Shown piece by piece: positions 11,854 through 21,924 of a stretch of 64,000 bases of DNA. The notes beneath the pieces are model-generated. The model worked only from the letters and a program-made list of their open reading frames with translations, was not told the origin of the DNA and did no database searches. The translations under genes and the position numbers were made by a program. Within the stretch, counting starts at the first letter, position 1. Every line of letters starts with the position of its first letter. Origin of the DNA: Collybia mongolica (Eukaryota > Basidiomycota > Agaricomycetes > Agaricales > Clitocybaceae); NCBI GenBank assembly GCA_013420905.1, contig JAAXNY010000016.1:186001-250000 (forward strand), read 5' to 3'.

Positions 11854-14214
11854 CTTTCACTGGAGGCCAAAAATACGGGTGAGTGGGATGAAGAAGAGCA
11901 TCAGGTAGGTCACGACGATGGACCTTCGAGCAAGTACACAATACCTGAAGAAGGCGACCCGTGGGAAAAATGCTATCGAAAGGTCAGGGAGTACGACGAT
12001 GAGCTCTTCAGGGGGTGGAGGGATCAAGTCGACAAGCTACTCATATTCATTCAAATTATTCACCTCAATGTCAAACCACTATATTTGTTACAAATTCCCC
12101 TATTCTTTCGTCACATCATTTCTTTTCTCTCTTCTTTACTATCAGACGCTCATTTGACCTTATCTTTGACATCCATATATGCATTCTCTTTCTCATGGTT
12201 ACTAAGCTTTCTTATTCATCTTCTTAGATAGCTTACTAACCCTTATCTATAACAAATAGCGTAAATAACGCTTATCAAACTACTACGTATATATAGGGAT
12301 ACTTTAGTTAGTTAGCTCTTTAGCTTGACCTAGCTGAATTCACCTTATTCATCTATTCTCTTGACGCGAACTCGATCCTATCTGCCTTACGAAGGGGGTA
12401 GTGCATCTCTGATCAGATAAACTCGATAACCTGACTTTAGCCCTATTGAGGGAGTCAATAGACGTTGGACTTACAGAAGTCAACGGTCTAAGAACGAACG
12501 AACGACTCAGTATATTGATCTAGAGGATAAGGCCTAAACAGCCGTAACAATATTCATCAAACTTTAGGCCAGTCTCCTCACTGCAACTGTCACGGCTTTC
12601 GTCATTGATTCTTGGAAGAAATTGCAGGAAGACCCTGCTGACAAGACAAATCGGATCCTAGAGCAATTGTTGCTTGAGATTCGTAATGTAAACACTGGCA
12701 ATGTTACAGCACTCAAGTCTACTCCGCAAACCTTCACTCCATCCACCTCAGATGTTCGCCTTAACGTCTTCTGGTTTATGAGCCTTTCTCTCAGTCTCGC
12801 AACCGTCCTAATTGGTATTATATGCAGCCAATGGTTGCGCGAGTACCAACGTTACACCCGGCTTCCTCCTCTGGATGGGATTTCCGTGCGCCAGCTCCGC
12901 TATGAAGGTCTATTTGCGTGGAAGGTTCCAAATATCGTGATGTTGCTGCCCGTACTACTGCAATTTTCCCTTGTTCTATTCTTTGTCGGCCTCCTTGATC
13001 AACTCTGGAATCTGAACTCCCTTGTTGCCGCGTTTGCGACGGTTGTTATTGGACTCGCCCTCCTGTTCGTCATTGTAACCACGTTACTTCCATCCTACCA
13101 ACTCTACTTCAACAACGACCTTCGCAGTCCTCTCTGTCCGTATAAGTCTCCACAGGCATGGGTTATCCATAGATGGATTACTCGTTTTTTCCGATTTGCC
13201 AATGCCTCTCCTCGCACAGAACAAGATACGACTTTCTTCAATGATAAGACTTGGGTTAATGCCGACCATAGCTGGTACACAATGAAGAAGCGATTAGATC
13301 ATACACACGTCCACAACGATACAGTTCAAGCACTTGTCTGGATAGATAAACAACTCGAAAACTCCCTAAGCATGGTTTTCGCGATATATCATTGTATCAA
13401 GAATCTTCTGCCAGAGGAAAGTGCCCAGGTCGTATCACAAATCAACCACCGCTCCCAACGCCACTCCGACAACACTTCAATAGGACACCCCACGGCAGCA
13501 ATAGACTGCCGTGAAACAAACTTAACACTGTACCTTGAAGCAAAGTGTCAGATATTTCCTCAACTTGGGCAATATCACCTGGATTCCATTATTCGTCTCA
13601 TCAATGCATGCATAAAGAACAATCCTCAGCAGATAGATCCTTCACTTTCAATTTCCTGGCCATTATATGATATCGTTGGAATGCCAGAAGGTTCGTACAT
13701 TACCTGTTTAGTCGCTTAATACTCTGATTGTTTTGCGACAGATCTAATCACTCGGTTTCTGATTTGCGCTAAAACCCTTATTTCTCTTGAAAATTTAAAC
13801 CAGGAGAATATGCGTACCATGTGGCAGCTTATCAGGATAACAACAAAGAACAGCGATACAACACCTCAACAGACCAAATATAGGCAAATTGCCTGCGAAA
13901 TTGTCTTAGCTATGGAAAGAAAACTACCTGAGCAGAAATATGCTCTTCAAGGAACGCGGGGTCCCAGCCATGTGGAGGTGGAGGTGAAATACTGGACTTC
14001 TCATGTCATTGAATTATTCAAGGGACGGGCTATTCACGATCTTCAGTCTTGCTGCAAACTCATCTTAGAAGCACTTGATCGGCGTATAAGGGATTTCGGT
14101 GGGCCAAGTACCATACTTTCTCTCGAGGAACGGTTAGCTTGGGAGACCATCGTGTCTTCTGCAAGTTTGGGTCCCAGCGCAGTGGACGGAATCTCTTCGC
14201 TTGCAGCCCATTGA
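11854..14214 (+). CDS. DUF6535 membrane protein, intron enlarged by a solo LTR
   Basis: DUF6535 proteins are multi-pass membrane proteins expanded in Agaricomycetes; their function is unknown. Exon 1 (frame open from 11854, start not identified) encodes DPWEKCYRKVREYDDELFRGW and ends at KLLIF (12048). Exon 2 (12568-13690) resumes with ASLLTA and TAFVIDSWKKLQEDPAD, then the hallmark WFMSLSLSLATVLIGI and QWLREYQ, two or three further hydrophobic segments, and a cytoplasmic tail. A 51-bp intron (13691-13741) joins to exon 3, which ends at the stop at 14212-14214. The first intron is 519 bp because of an inserted LTR (12086-12549); without it the intron would be 50 bp. The expected GT donor at 12049 reads AT, so splicing may be impaired, and no ATG is visible in frame. 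The gene may be non-functional. Confidence 0.7.
12086..12549 (+). mobile_element. Solo LTR of an LTR retrotransposon, with 5-bp target duplication
   Basis: The 464-bp sequence begins TGTTAC and ends GTAACA, a perfect 6-bp terminal inverted repeat of the TG...CA type. It is flanked by the direct repeat ATATT at 12081-12085 and 12550-12554. It contains a TATA-like box at 12288-12296 and no coding capacity. Together these identify a solo LTR left by recombination between the two LTRs of a full element. The orientation is inferred from the TATA-like box. It sits entirely in the first intron of the DUF6535 gene. Confidence 0.85.
12288..12296 (+). promoter_or_regulatory. TATA-like box of the solo LTR
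   Basis: TATATATAG, followed by GGATAC, lies near the centre of the LTR, where the retroelement promoter would be expected. It could still drive transcription into the DUF6535 gene; this is inference only. Confidence 0.35.
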
Positions 14215-14517
14215 TAAACAAACATGCCACTATTCCTGGACACTGAACTCGCATTTTTAATATTACATTACACAACACCATCTTTTGTGCCTACCGATTC
14301 CTTTTTCTGCTCATAGTGATCCTAACGTAACTTTAATTGAGTGCTGGCGTGTTTATGCGGATGGACCTGCCTTCATAACCTTCGCGACGGATGAAATAGA
14401 CTTTCGGCCGGCTGGGGATGTCAACCAAGCATGTGTGATGGAAGCAATAGCGTCTTCCTGTTTGCAATCTGTTAAATTAATGTCACCCAGTCCTCGAGGA
14501 GGATTAAAGCGATAGTA

Positions 14518-15571
14518 CAGTCGAAGCTCTCTTAACCCATACCTCTCGGTCACACCTCCAAGGGTATGGGTTATGGAGAGTATGGGCTTTGAGAATGGTA
14601 CTAAAAATAGGTCAAAAAAATGCTTGTACGATAAGTATCTAGTAATTGGGGTATATAAGGCATTAATTATGTATGATGGAAGTAATCTGTAAGGCAGGTT
14701 GAGGTCATTGACCGCGATTTCTCCAAACGCATTTGGCAGCCAAAGGAACCCAAAATCGCCTCAAGCTTGCATGCGAGGGGATCGTCAAGATGTTCAGTGT
14801 ACCTGTTGATGACTGATGCTGCCTGAAACACCTCGCGATTTTCGCCATTAGCATGGTACCAGTCCAAAATTTCGATGCGCTGGGCGAGCGTTGCGTTCTC
14901 CTTTTTGGTGAAAACTGGGATAGGGTTATCTTTTTTCTTATTGGGTTCTCTGCGCACATATTCTGGGCCTGCATCCGGTCACATGGCAGTTCCTGCACTA
15001 GGAATCGCAAGAATACACATACGTTTCCGTTTGCTCCCCACCACCTTGGCTAGGTCACCAGCGGCCTCCCGTAAATGCTGCACAACACCTTTCTGTGCAT
15101 CATCCATTCTCTCGAACCCCCTCTCGTAGTCTGAAGCATCTTCTAGAGCATCGAGGACTTGCTGCTCATCCACCAAATTTGCATCGTGATCAAGCCAAAT
15201 CTCGTCTTGCGATGAAATTGACTGTCTTGCGGCGAGCTGAGCCTGAAGGGTCTCTTTCCTTGCTTTGACTTGCTTTTTAAGGATGTTGAGCCCTTTTTTG
15301 AGGACCTCGAGCGGTTTTAATGCCATGGCTCATCCGTAAATGATAGAGAAAACAAATTATATCGTGTTTGTAGGGTTTGGGGTACAAATGAACCAAAAAA
15401 GGACTAGTAAATTGTATGGGTTTTGCGCCACAGGGGGTATGGGGTATGGGGTATTAGAATGTTATGGGTTATGGCCGAGATTCCCCGCATACCAACTTGG
15501 TAATGTACAAGGACTATGGGTTACAAGAGATTATGGGTTATCAGAGCTATGGGTTAGGAGAGCTTCGACTG
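14518..15571 (-). mobile_element. Non-autonomous pogo/Tigger-like DNA transposon
   Basis: Terminal inverted repeats of 24 bp lie at 14518-14541 and 15548-15571 (outer sequence CAGTCGAAGCTCTC, one mismatch overall). They are flanked by TA on both sides (14516-14517 and 15572-15573). CAGT-type ends and a TA duplication are characteristic of the Tc1/mariner-pogo superfamily. Inside, on the minus strand, is the N-terminal part of a transposase, but no DDE catalytic domain. The element is therefore an internal deletion derivative needing a transposase in trans. Subterminal zones (14532-14590 and 15425-15560) repeat the word TATGGGTTA many times, plausible transposase-binding sites. It is inserted in the last exon of patatin B. 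Confidence 0.9.
14667..15326 (-). pseudogene. N-terminal fragment of a pogo-like (CENP-B/Tigger) transposase, with TGA
   Basis: The fragment starts with ATG at 15324-15326 and encodes a basic coiled segment (LKKGLNILKKQVKARKETLQ), then ISSQDEIWLDHDANLVDEQQVL, DASDYERGFERMDDAQKG and a lysine-rich nuclear-type patch. In-frame TGA at 14979-14981 interrupts it; a CGA codon would restore the frame. It continues with TKKENATLAQRIEILDWYHANG, which matches the start of the helix-turn-helix DNA-binding domain of pogo/CENP-B-like transposases. The match fades after this, and the catalytic domain is absent because of the internal deletion of the element. The call rests on the helix-turn-helix segment together with the element's ends. 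Confidence 0.65.
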
Positions 15572-16774
15572 TAGTCTTGTCGTCGGCACCTGTAACAAAA
15601 TTGAAGGCAGTAAGTATGGGGAAGCGGGCGAAACGTCAATTCAGTTATACTCTCGGTCAAACTGCTCATATGTATGCAAGTGGGTGAGCTCCGTGTCCGT
15701 CGCTACCTCGAGGAGTTGTTTTGCTACCCGTCTGGCGAGTTGCGGCGCGTTTTTGGCATTCTTGGCCATAGTGCTCACGCTGTTCAGGATCATCTGGACA
15801 ACACTTTTGATATCTTCTTCTTTAACGCCGGCACCAGAGTGTTTTTCATCTCCTACGAGACTTCTTAAGCCGGTACCCAGACTAATCAGCTTGATCTCTG
15901 CGTCAAGGCCAAACAGCTTTTCTGCCTCATATAAGGCCACTGTTGAAGGGTTGTTAAAGCCAGAAAACCCTGCATCCTGAAAAACGTATATTCCATGGCC
16001 CTGTTGAATCTTGAGCGGAGAAAGGTACATCGGAGCCGCGCAGGTTCCCCGAACAGCCTCAAATATTGTCCAATTATGGCCATAGGGTGCGGGATCAATA
16101 TCATCCAGAGGACGAGGATACGAGCGAATACGGTATGCATCAACCCCCGCAGACCCGACTCTCGATACGATAGTGACAAAAGTCTAAAGTGAGCCATACT
16201 CATCAGTCCCGTAATGCCAAATGGATGTAAATTGTCGTGCCTGAGTGCTTTCATGATCATGGGCATCCGGGGCAGTCTTGGGGGGCTTCACAAACGTATC
16301 TTTGCTTCCGGTATACCGCGCAATAATTTCCTCTAGCTTCTTCTCGAAGATGGCAGACGAAAATTGTTCTCCGTGGATGATATTTCCCCAGATTTTCCCA
16401 GAATCTGCTTCGCCGTTGAACATCGTTGCCCCAATCTCTTTGTAGACCTCAATCGCTTCATCACAACTCAAGCGCCAATTTTGACAGATTCTTGCAGCAT
16501 TGAGGCCTCGAGGTTTGGAGCGCCTGAACCATGATGGTTGATATATAGTACGTGAGTCCTGATATTGATTCGGAGTCAATCTGTCCTATCGGATCTGGGA
16601 TAATCTCTGCTTTGAAGAGTCCATGAGTACTGAGGCTGGGCCGAACAGCCGGGTCGCTTAGATAAATAGGTCCCAGGACGATCATGCCATCCAATTCCAT
16701 ACAACCTCAAATTTCCTCGCATTAACCACTATAAGTAGCAGGAATATCGTTACACTGTTGTGCTGAACACAGCG

Positions 16775-18143
16775 ATGGCGAGAAAGGCGTCAAAAGGTAA
16801 GTGTGAAGCACCTGCATTACTGGCGTGCTCACCTTGAATTATTTTAGTCCGCAAGTACATCCTTTCAGTGGATGGTGGAGGTTTTCGGGGACTTTCTTGT
16901 TTGATTATACTCAAACATATCATGCGGATGCTCGTCGATGATCCTGACGAGGAAATTATCCCATCGCCCTATCAAGTTTTCGACCTGATCTGTGGTACCT
17001 CTACTGGCGGACTTATCGCCCTACTTCTCGGTAGACTGGGACTCGATTGCTCCACCGCCATTTCCGTTTATAAGGAGATGGGACCAAGTGTGTTTGGGCG
17101 GGATGAAGGTACGATTTGGGGCAACATCGTTAAGGGGGAAAGGTTTCCATCGGCTGCATTCGAAGCCTTACTAGCCGATGTGGTGACCAAACACACCGGA
17201 AATGACGAGACTTTGTTGAAAGCGCCAAAATCAAACCCAGATGCTCTTGAACATGGAAGCACGGATGTTAGTCAAATCATGACTCTGGGTTGCCACACCT
17301 TTCTAATCTTCAAGGGGTCTAGACTTTCGTTACAGTGGTTTCGACCGATGCTGACTCGGCGGGTGTCGAGGCCTATCGCCTCAGGTCTTACCCAACTCCT
17401 CGAAAAGGGACAGACAGTGCGCCAATTGGTCATAATTGGACAATCTGCCAGGCAGCGCGCGCCACCTCAGCCGCTCCCACATATTTTTCTCCGCTTAAGG
17501 TTGGATCACAATTGTTTCAGGATGCTGGTGCATCTGGTTTCAACAATCCCGTGATGGAAGCAGTACAAGAGGCAGAGATGCGCTGGCCGCCCTCGAAGCA
17601 CGAATATGTGGTAATCAGCCTTGGAACCGGGCTGGCTTCGCTCGTTTCTGATAACATTGAAAATTCCTCAGCAGTAGATGCTAGTGCGGCTTCCGATAAT
17701 AAGATACGAAAGGTTGTAGATGAATTGCGACGTAAGGTTCACAACGTTGTCACTGTGAAGGACCGCTTTGAGCACGTAGCCAAACAACTGGTTCGAGTTG
17801 CCACTGACTCGGAATTGGTTCATTCAAGGGCATCGGGGTACTTTGCGAGGTGCCGAATTTTTTTTTCCCGCCCATCACACCATTTGACGGTTCTGCAGGA
17901 GACGACCTGACGATTATTTTCGTTTCAACCCACCGCAGGGCCTTGGTGACCTTAACCTCGCAGATTATATGAGTGAGGGGTTGATAGTAGAAATAACTAA
18001 TGTTTGGTTGAGAACACCAGATGGGAAGGAGTCTAGTTTTTCCGCTTATGAGAAAATTCAGGTAAGATTACGCTGAATATGCCAGTGAATTCCGCTCACC
18101 GCATAAACAGGAGTCGTATGAGGGAAGGAAAAATAGGCCATGA
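16775..18143 (+). CDS. Patatin-like phospholipase C, apparently intact
   Basis: A predicted lipid acyl hydrolase of 387 residues in five exons: 16775-16796, 16848-17266, 17323-17849, 17899-18061 and 18111-18143. Introns are 49-56 bp with GT...AG ends, and the exon sum of 1,164 nt closes in frame. It shows the oxyanion loop DGGGFRGLS, the nucleophile elbow GTSTGG and the catalytic aspartate in FQDAGASGFNNP, followed by ISLGTGLASLV and the C-terminal YFRFNPPQGLGDLNL. It has no signal peptide, so a cytosolic enzyme is likely. Fungal patatins act in lipid turnover, and related domains are found as effector parts of fungal NLR-like proteins; here no NACHT or repeat domain follows. Patatin B is its truncated divergent neighbour, so this is the only copy of the three with a complete active site. 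Confidence 0.88.
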
Positions 18144-18483
18144 ACATGCGAGTCGCGCCCAATGTAAAGGCGTCGATTTTTTGTTTCGGGTTAAATTCTT
18201 GGAGTAACGGAACCTTGCTTGGTGGAGGAGGTATATTATACTGACGCAGTCCCCAGGTGGAACGGTCAGCTCGCTGTGGTGGCGTTTGGCCGTGACTTGG
18301 CACGATCGACATGCGTAGGCACTCAAGTCGTATGTAGGTCGCTGGACCCAACCTCTAACGGTAAAAGAAGACAGGAAGGCGTTACCCGTTTCTATAGTAC
18401 ACACGAAAGTAAATAAAAGAAGGAACGCGGATTAACGACGTAGTAACGAAAATAGTTACATAGGTATAACATGATGCGTGAGT
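18144..18483. other. Convergent intergenic region
   Basis: This 340-bp interval lies between the converging patatin C and SWI3-like genes. It carries their 3' untranslated regions; I see no gene. Confidence 0.5.
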
Positions 18484-20646
18484 TCAACTGAGCTGGAGCA
18501 TGGCACCATCGGGAATGGGTCCTGAAGTACCTTCCATCGGAATGCCTTGGTGAACTTCGTTGACAACAGGGCCTTGGCTTGTCGTTCCCATGTTGAGACC
18601 GGTTACTGTTCCATTACTCACGGCCCCGTTCCTCGCGATTTCACTCTTCACGGTGTCGATCATCTTCTTCAACCCAAGCCGCTCACCAACGAGCGCTAAC
18701 TTCGCGCTTTCAAGAGCTCTGCGCTCTTCTTCTAGGATGTCCTCCAGTTCCTCAAACTGCGTCATCTTCAACTCAAGTTTCGTTAAAGTTAGCTTGATTA
18801 GCGAGGCAAGGGATGATCGGATCTGGGCATCTTCAGCATCCGCCAGCGCCTTGGCAGCTCTAGCAGATGACTTAAGAGCGAGATCAGCCGCTCGGACGGC
18901 TTGAGAGTGGGGAACGGTCCGGGCGGGCTTTTTGGTGGAAACATCATCATTTACGGGTGCGGGAGTTCCAGTCGTGCTGAGTGCGGCTTCATCCTTGACA
19001 TCTTCGTCCATTTTGTCGTCGGCGGTTGAATCCAAATTTCCAGCTTCCTGTACCTCATCCTTGTCCGTCTCCATTTGTTCATCTGGTTTCTCCTCCTTCG
19101 TCTCGCCCTCAGCTTTGGAACCATCTGTAAGCTCGTGTAAGGCGGTCTTTGCAGCTTCGGCAGCAACACCAGGTCCAACAACACCAGCAAGGAATGCGAC
19201 GACACTCATCACAGGATTGTCGGCCTGTTCGAAAGGTATACGGCCGTGGCGAAGAGGACCCATAGACGATTCTGTATTGAGGTAGGGGTCTTCAATGGGT
19301 AGTTCTAGGAATTTTCGGATACACTGTTGGGCTGTTCGTGTCGAGACATGTTCTTCTATCTTCGACCAATCATCGTCATACATTTCCACACCCTCTAGTA
19401 GCAGAAGTGTCTCCTGGTCTGTCCAATCATCATTATTTCCGCTCCCCTGAGCCACTCCTGCTGCAGCACTCGTGAGCTTAACGAAATCTCCGCTGAACAT
19501 CGTTGAAGGGAACCGCCCATCAAGGTAACAGGGCGCGCAGATTTCGAATTTTTTGTCTTTCAAAGAGTGATAGCGAACAGGCGTGCAGTCTGAGCCGCAG
19601 GTATCGCAGGTATGCAAACCGCTCGAGGCTGCACGATTTATGCCATTGGCGGCAGCACCATTGGCCAGGGCGTCTGCTTCTGTACCGCTGATGGGACGTG
19701 ATGATTTGGCAGTGGTCTGATAAATGGATGAGCGAAGTTCGAGCGAGGCGGGTGTTGCTGATGTAGAGGATTTTGGAGCGCCATTAGCCATGGCCGTCGC
19801 TGGGTGTGTGGGGCGTGTCCCAGGATGTAGGGATTGTAGTCCACGTGGAGTATCAAGGATCACTCGGAAGTGGCCCGTGAAAGGGGGGGCTAGGGCAGCT
19901 GGACGCGCGTCGGGATCGATCTAACGCGTGACGTTTCTCATGAATTATTTAAGCGTATCATCAGAATGCATTATACTCACCTGGTAGTTGATCAAGCCCC
20001 ATTGCTCTAAAAATGCATGTACCCGCATGATTGCACAAACGTCTCCAGCCAGATTTCTCCGACAAGCCGTCACAGTGAGGTATTCTGTTGGTCTCAAACG
20101 GTAGGTGTTGATCATAAAGTCGCGATAATCTTTATAAATGGCAGGGGTCTTCGACCTGTTTCGCGAGTTGAAAAACTCGGGCAAGGCGCGACGTTCGACT
20201 GGATGGATTTTCGACATGTCAAACCATGCGGAGTACGAGGGGATGATAACTTCATGTGTCTGGGCAGCCAGGTATTTCCGCGCTTGGTCTTCTAATCGGA
20301 GACGAGTCGCCTCGAGCTGCGCTGGGTCTTCTTCGTCATTTTCATCTGCGGAATCCGCCTCCTCGTCAGCGCCATCGCCCATTGATACATCTCCGACATC
20401 ATCATCGTCTCCCTCCTTCAGTTGCTTGACCCTTCCCCCATTCTCTGGCCGAGTTTCTGTGGACTCCTCCGGCGGCAAGTTTCCTATATCCCCGGACTGA
20501 ATCGGTTCGAGCTCGCTCCGCTTTCCTGAGGCGTTTTCAGGGTCAACTGGTGATGCACCCTGGTTCTGTTGGGGCACAGTAAGCCTTATTCTCTTTGAAT
20601 CGGACGAGCTTGGACCGGGGGAGCCTGCGCGCTTTGGGGAGTCCAT
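18484..20646 (-). CDS. SWI3: SWI/SNF-RSC chromatin remodelling subunit, SWI3/RSC8 (SMARCC) type
   Basis: A scaffold subunit of the nuclear SWI/SNF and RSC complexes, which slide or eject nucleosomes. Two exons (19981-20646 and 18484-19920), separated by a 60-bp intron, give 700 residues in frame. Exon 1 has a low-complexity acidic N-terminus and the SWIRM domain ([54 protein letters not shown]). Exon 2 begins with [19 protein letters not shown], then a ZZ-like zinc finger (CDTCG...CAPC), a SANT domain ([36 protein letters not shown]) and a C-terminal coiled coil (about [21 protein letters not shown]). I chose the ATG at 20644-20646 ([10 protein letters not shown]) over an in-frame ATG 38 codons upstream, because the upstream residues are not conserved-looking. 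SWI3 and RSC8 orthologues cannot be told apart by eye. Confidence 0.93.
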
Positions 20647-21924
20647 TGTAGAATTTTGGGTTGTTGACTGTTGTTCAGTTGGTCGTGTAAGTCTATTATG
20701 TCGCATTTGGCTACAGAGACCAAGGCCAAACATATCTGGAGTCGGAAGTCGGATGCTCAACTCGCCTTGAAGTAACGATCCAACAAGAATGGGAGGAGTA
20801 TCACAGGTAGACTCTGAGAATGGGACATATTCTAACAGTAATAATGGACCTCACCTCAAGAAATTTTTGCGGTCCCCCCCTCGAAATATCCCCGTCAACA
20901 AATCTTTCATACAGATCCCTCGTTTCAGCTAATGAGTCTTAAGAAAAAATCATTATTAGTCGCATGTCGCGAAATAATTCTCAATAGTTCGAAGTCAACA
21001 CTCCAACAAGTTTCGCGACATCCTCCCAGAGTATGGTATATAAACCTTTAAGTTTTCGGGTGGGCTAAAAATATAAGATGGAATTAAAGTGTCAGGTATT
21101 TATTGTAATATGCATTTCAAGCCGCCACCAACCATACGCCACTGACCGAAACTCCTGTTTCGGGTAGGCTAAACATACCCGGTCGATTGATAAATGATCA
21201 AGAGGTTGGAATTTCAGGCAATTCCTTGCATCAGAATGTGCGTTCCTTGCGTATGTGCGAAAGTCTACCCATATATTCAGTATGAGTATCTAAGCCTATG
21301 TTTCGCACCTTCTTATTTGTCGTGCATAGCTGCCAATACCCGAGCGTAGCGATTGCCCAATTTTTTGAACTTCTCAGGAAGTTCTCGTCTGAGGAAGAAA
21401 CAAGGTCCAAATCGTATGCCTGCCCTTTGGGTGGGATCGCTTTATTGCTACCATGGTTGTACTTGGTGGTTGCACCATAGGCTGCTGGGCATTTATTGAC
21501 ACAAATTCTGAAACGTGTGCCGTTTCTTTTTTATCCAAAGTGTAGTCTTCAAAAGTGTGCCCCTCGTGTCATAGTGGTGTCTTTGGCATTACTGCTCGGC
21601 ATTCTGGTTATTGTGATATTTGTGGTTTGCTTGTTGGTCGGCAGAAGGAACTGTAGATAAAAGCCAGACCATTTCTTTTCCGGAATGGCGCTAACGTGGG
21701 TTCATGTCTTATTTTACAAGTCCATTCAAACTAACACAGCCATACAGCATCGCATTCTAAGCATCACACGAAGAAAAAAGAACCATTAATGGTGTTACAA
21801 CCTAAAATACATGGAGGACGACCAAGGAATCCTACAGCACTACATATATATTGAAAAGTACAGAGCATGAAGTCATGAAATAAGCAGATGAACAAATAAA
21901 TAGATAGTACTTGATAGCAAGCAA
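20647..21924. other. Intergenic region, no supported gene
   Basis: Upstream of SWI3 and downstream of the RING gene. A hydrophobic frame near 21570-21657 could encode one membrane span (LALLLGILVIVIFVVCLLV), but no start, splice pattern or family supports a gene. Confidence 0.4.

Larger units (their letters stand above)
14353..16475 (-). pseudogene. Patatin-like phospholipase B, 5'-truncated and split by a pogo-like insertion
   Basis: Homology to patatin C starts abruptly near 16475 (CDEAIEVYKEIGATMF). The oxyanion loop and the GTSTGG nucleophile elbow are missing, and upstream sequence is unrelated. A 57-bp intron with a GC donor (16184-16240) joins to exon b (15651-16183), which contains FVTIVSRVGSAGVDAYRIRS, APMYLSPL, FQDAGFSGFNNP (aspartate kept) and ISLGTGL. 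A 61-bp intron (15590-15650) leads to the last exon, which begins CRRQD and is interrupted at a TA inside a tyrosine codon by the 1,054-bp element. It resumes at 14515 as YRFNPPRGLGDINLTD and stops at 14353-14355. The loss of the catalytic serine and the insertion both mean it cannot make an active enzyme. It is divergent from patatin C, 300 bp away. Confidence 0.85.
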
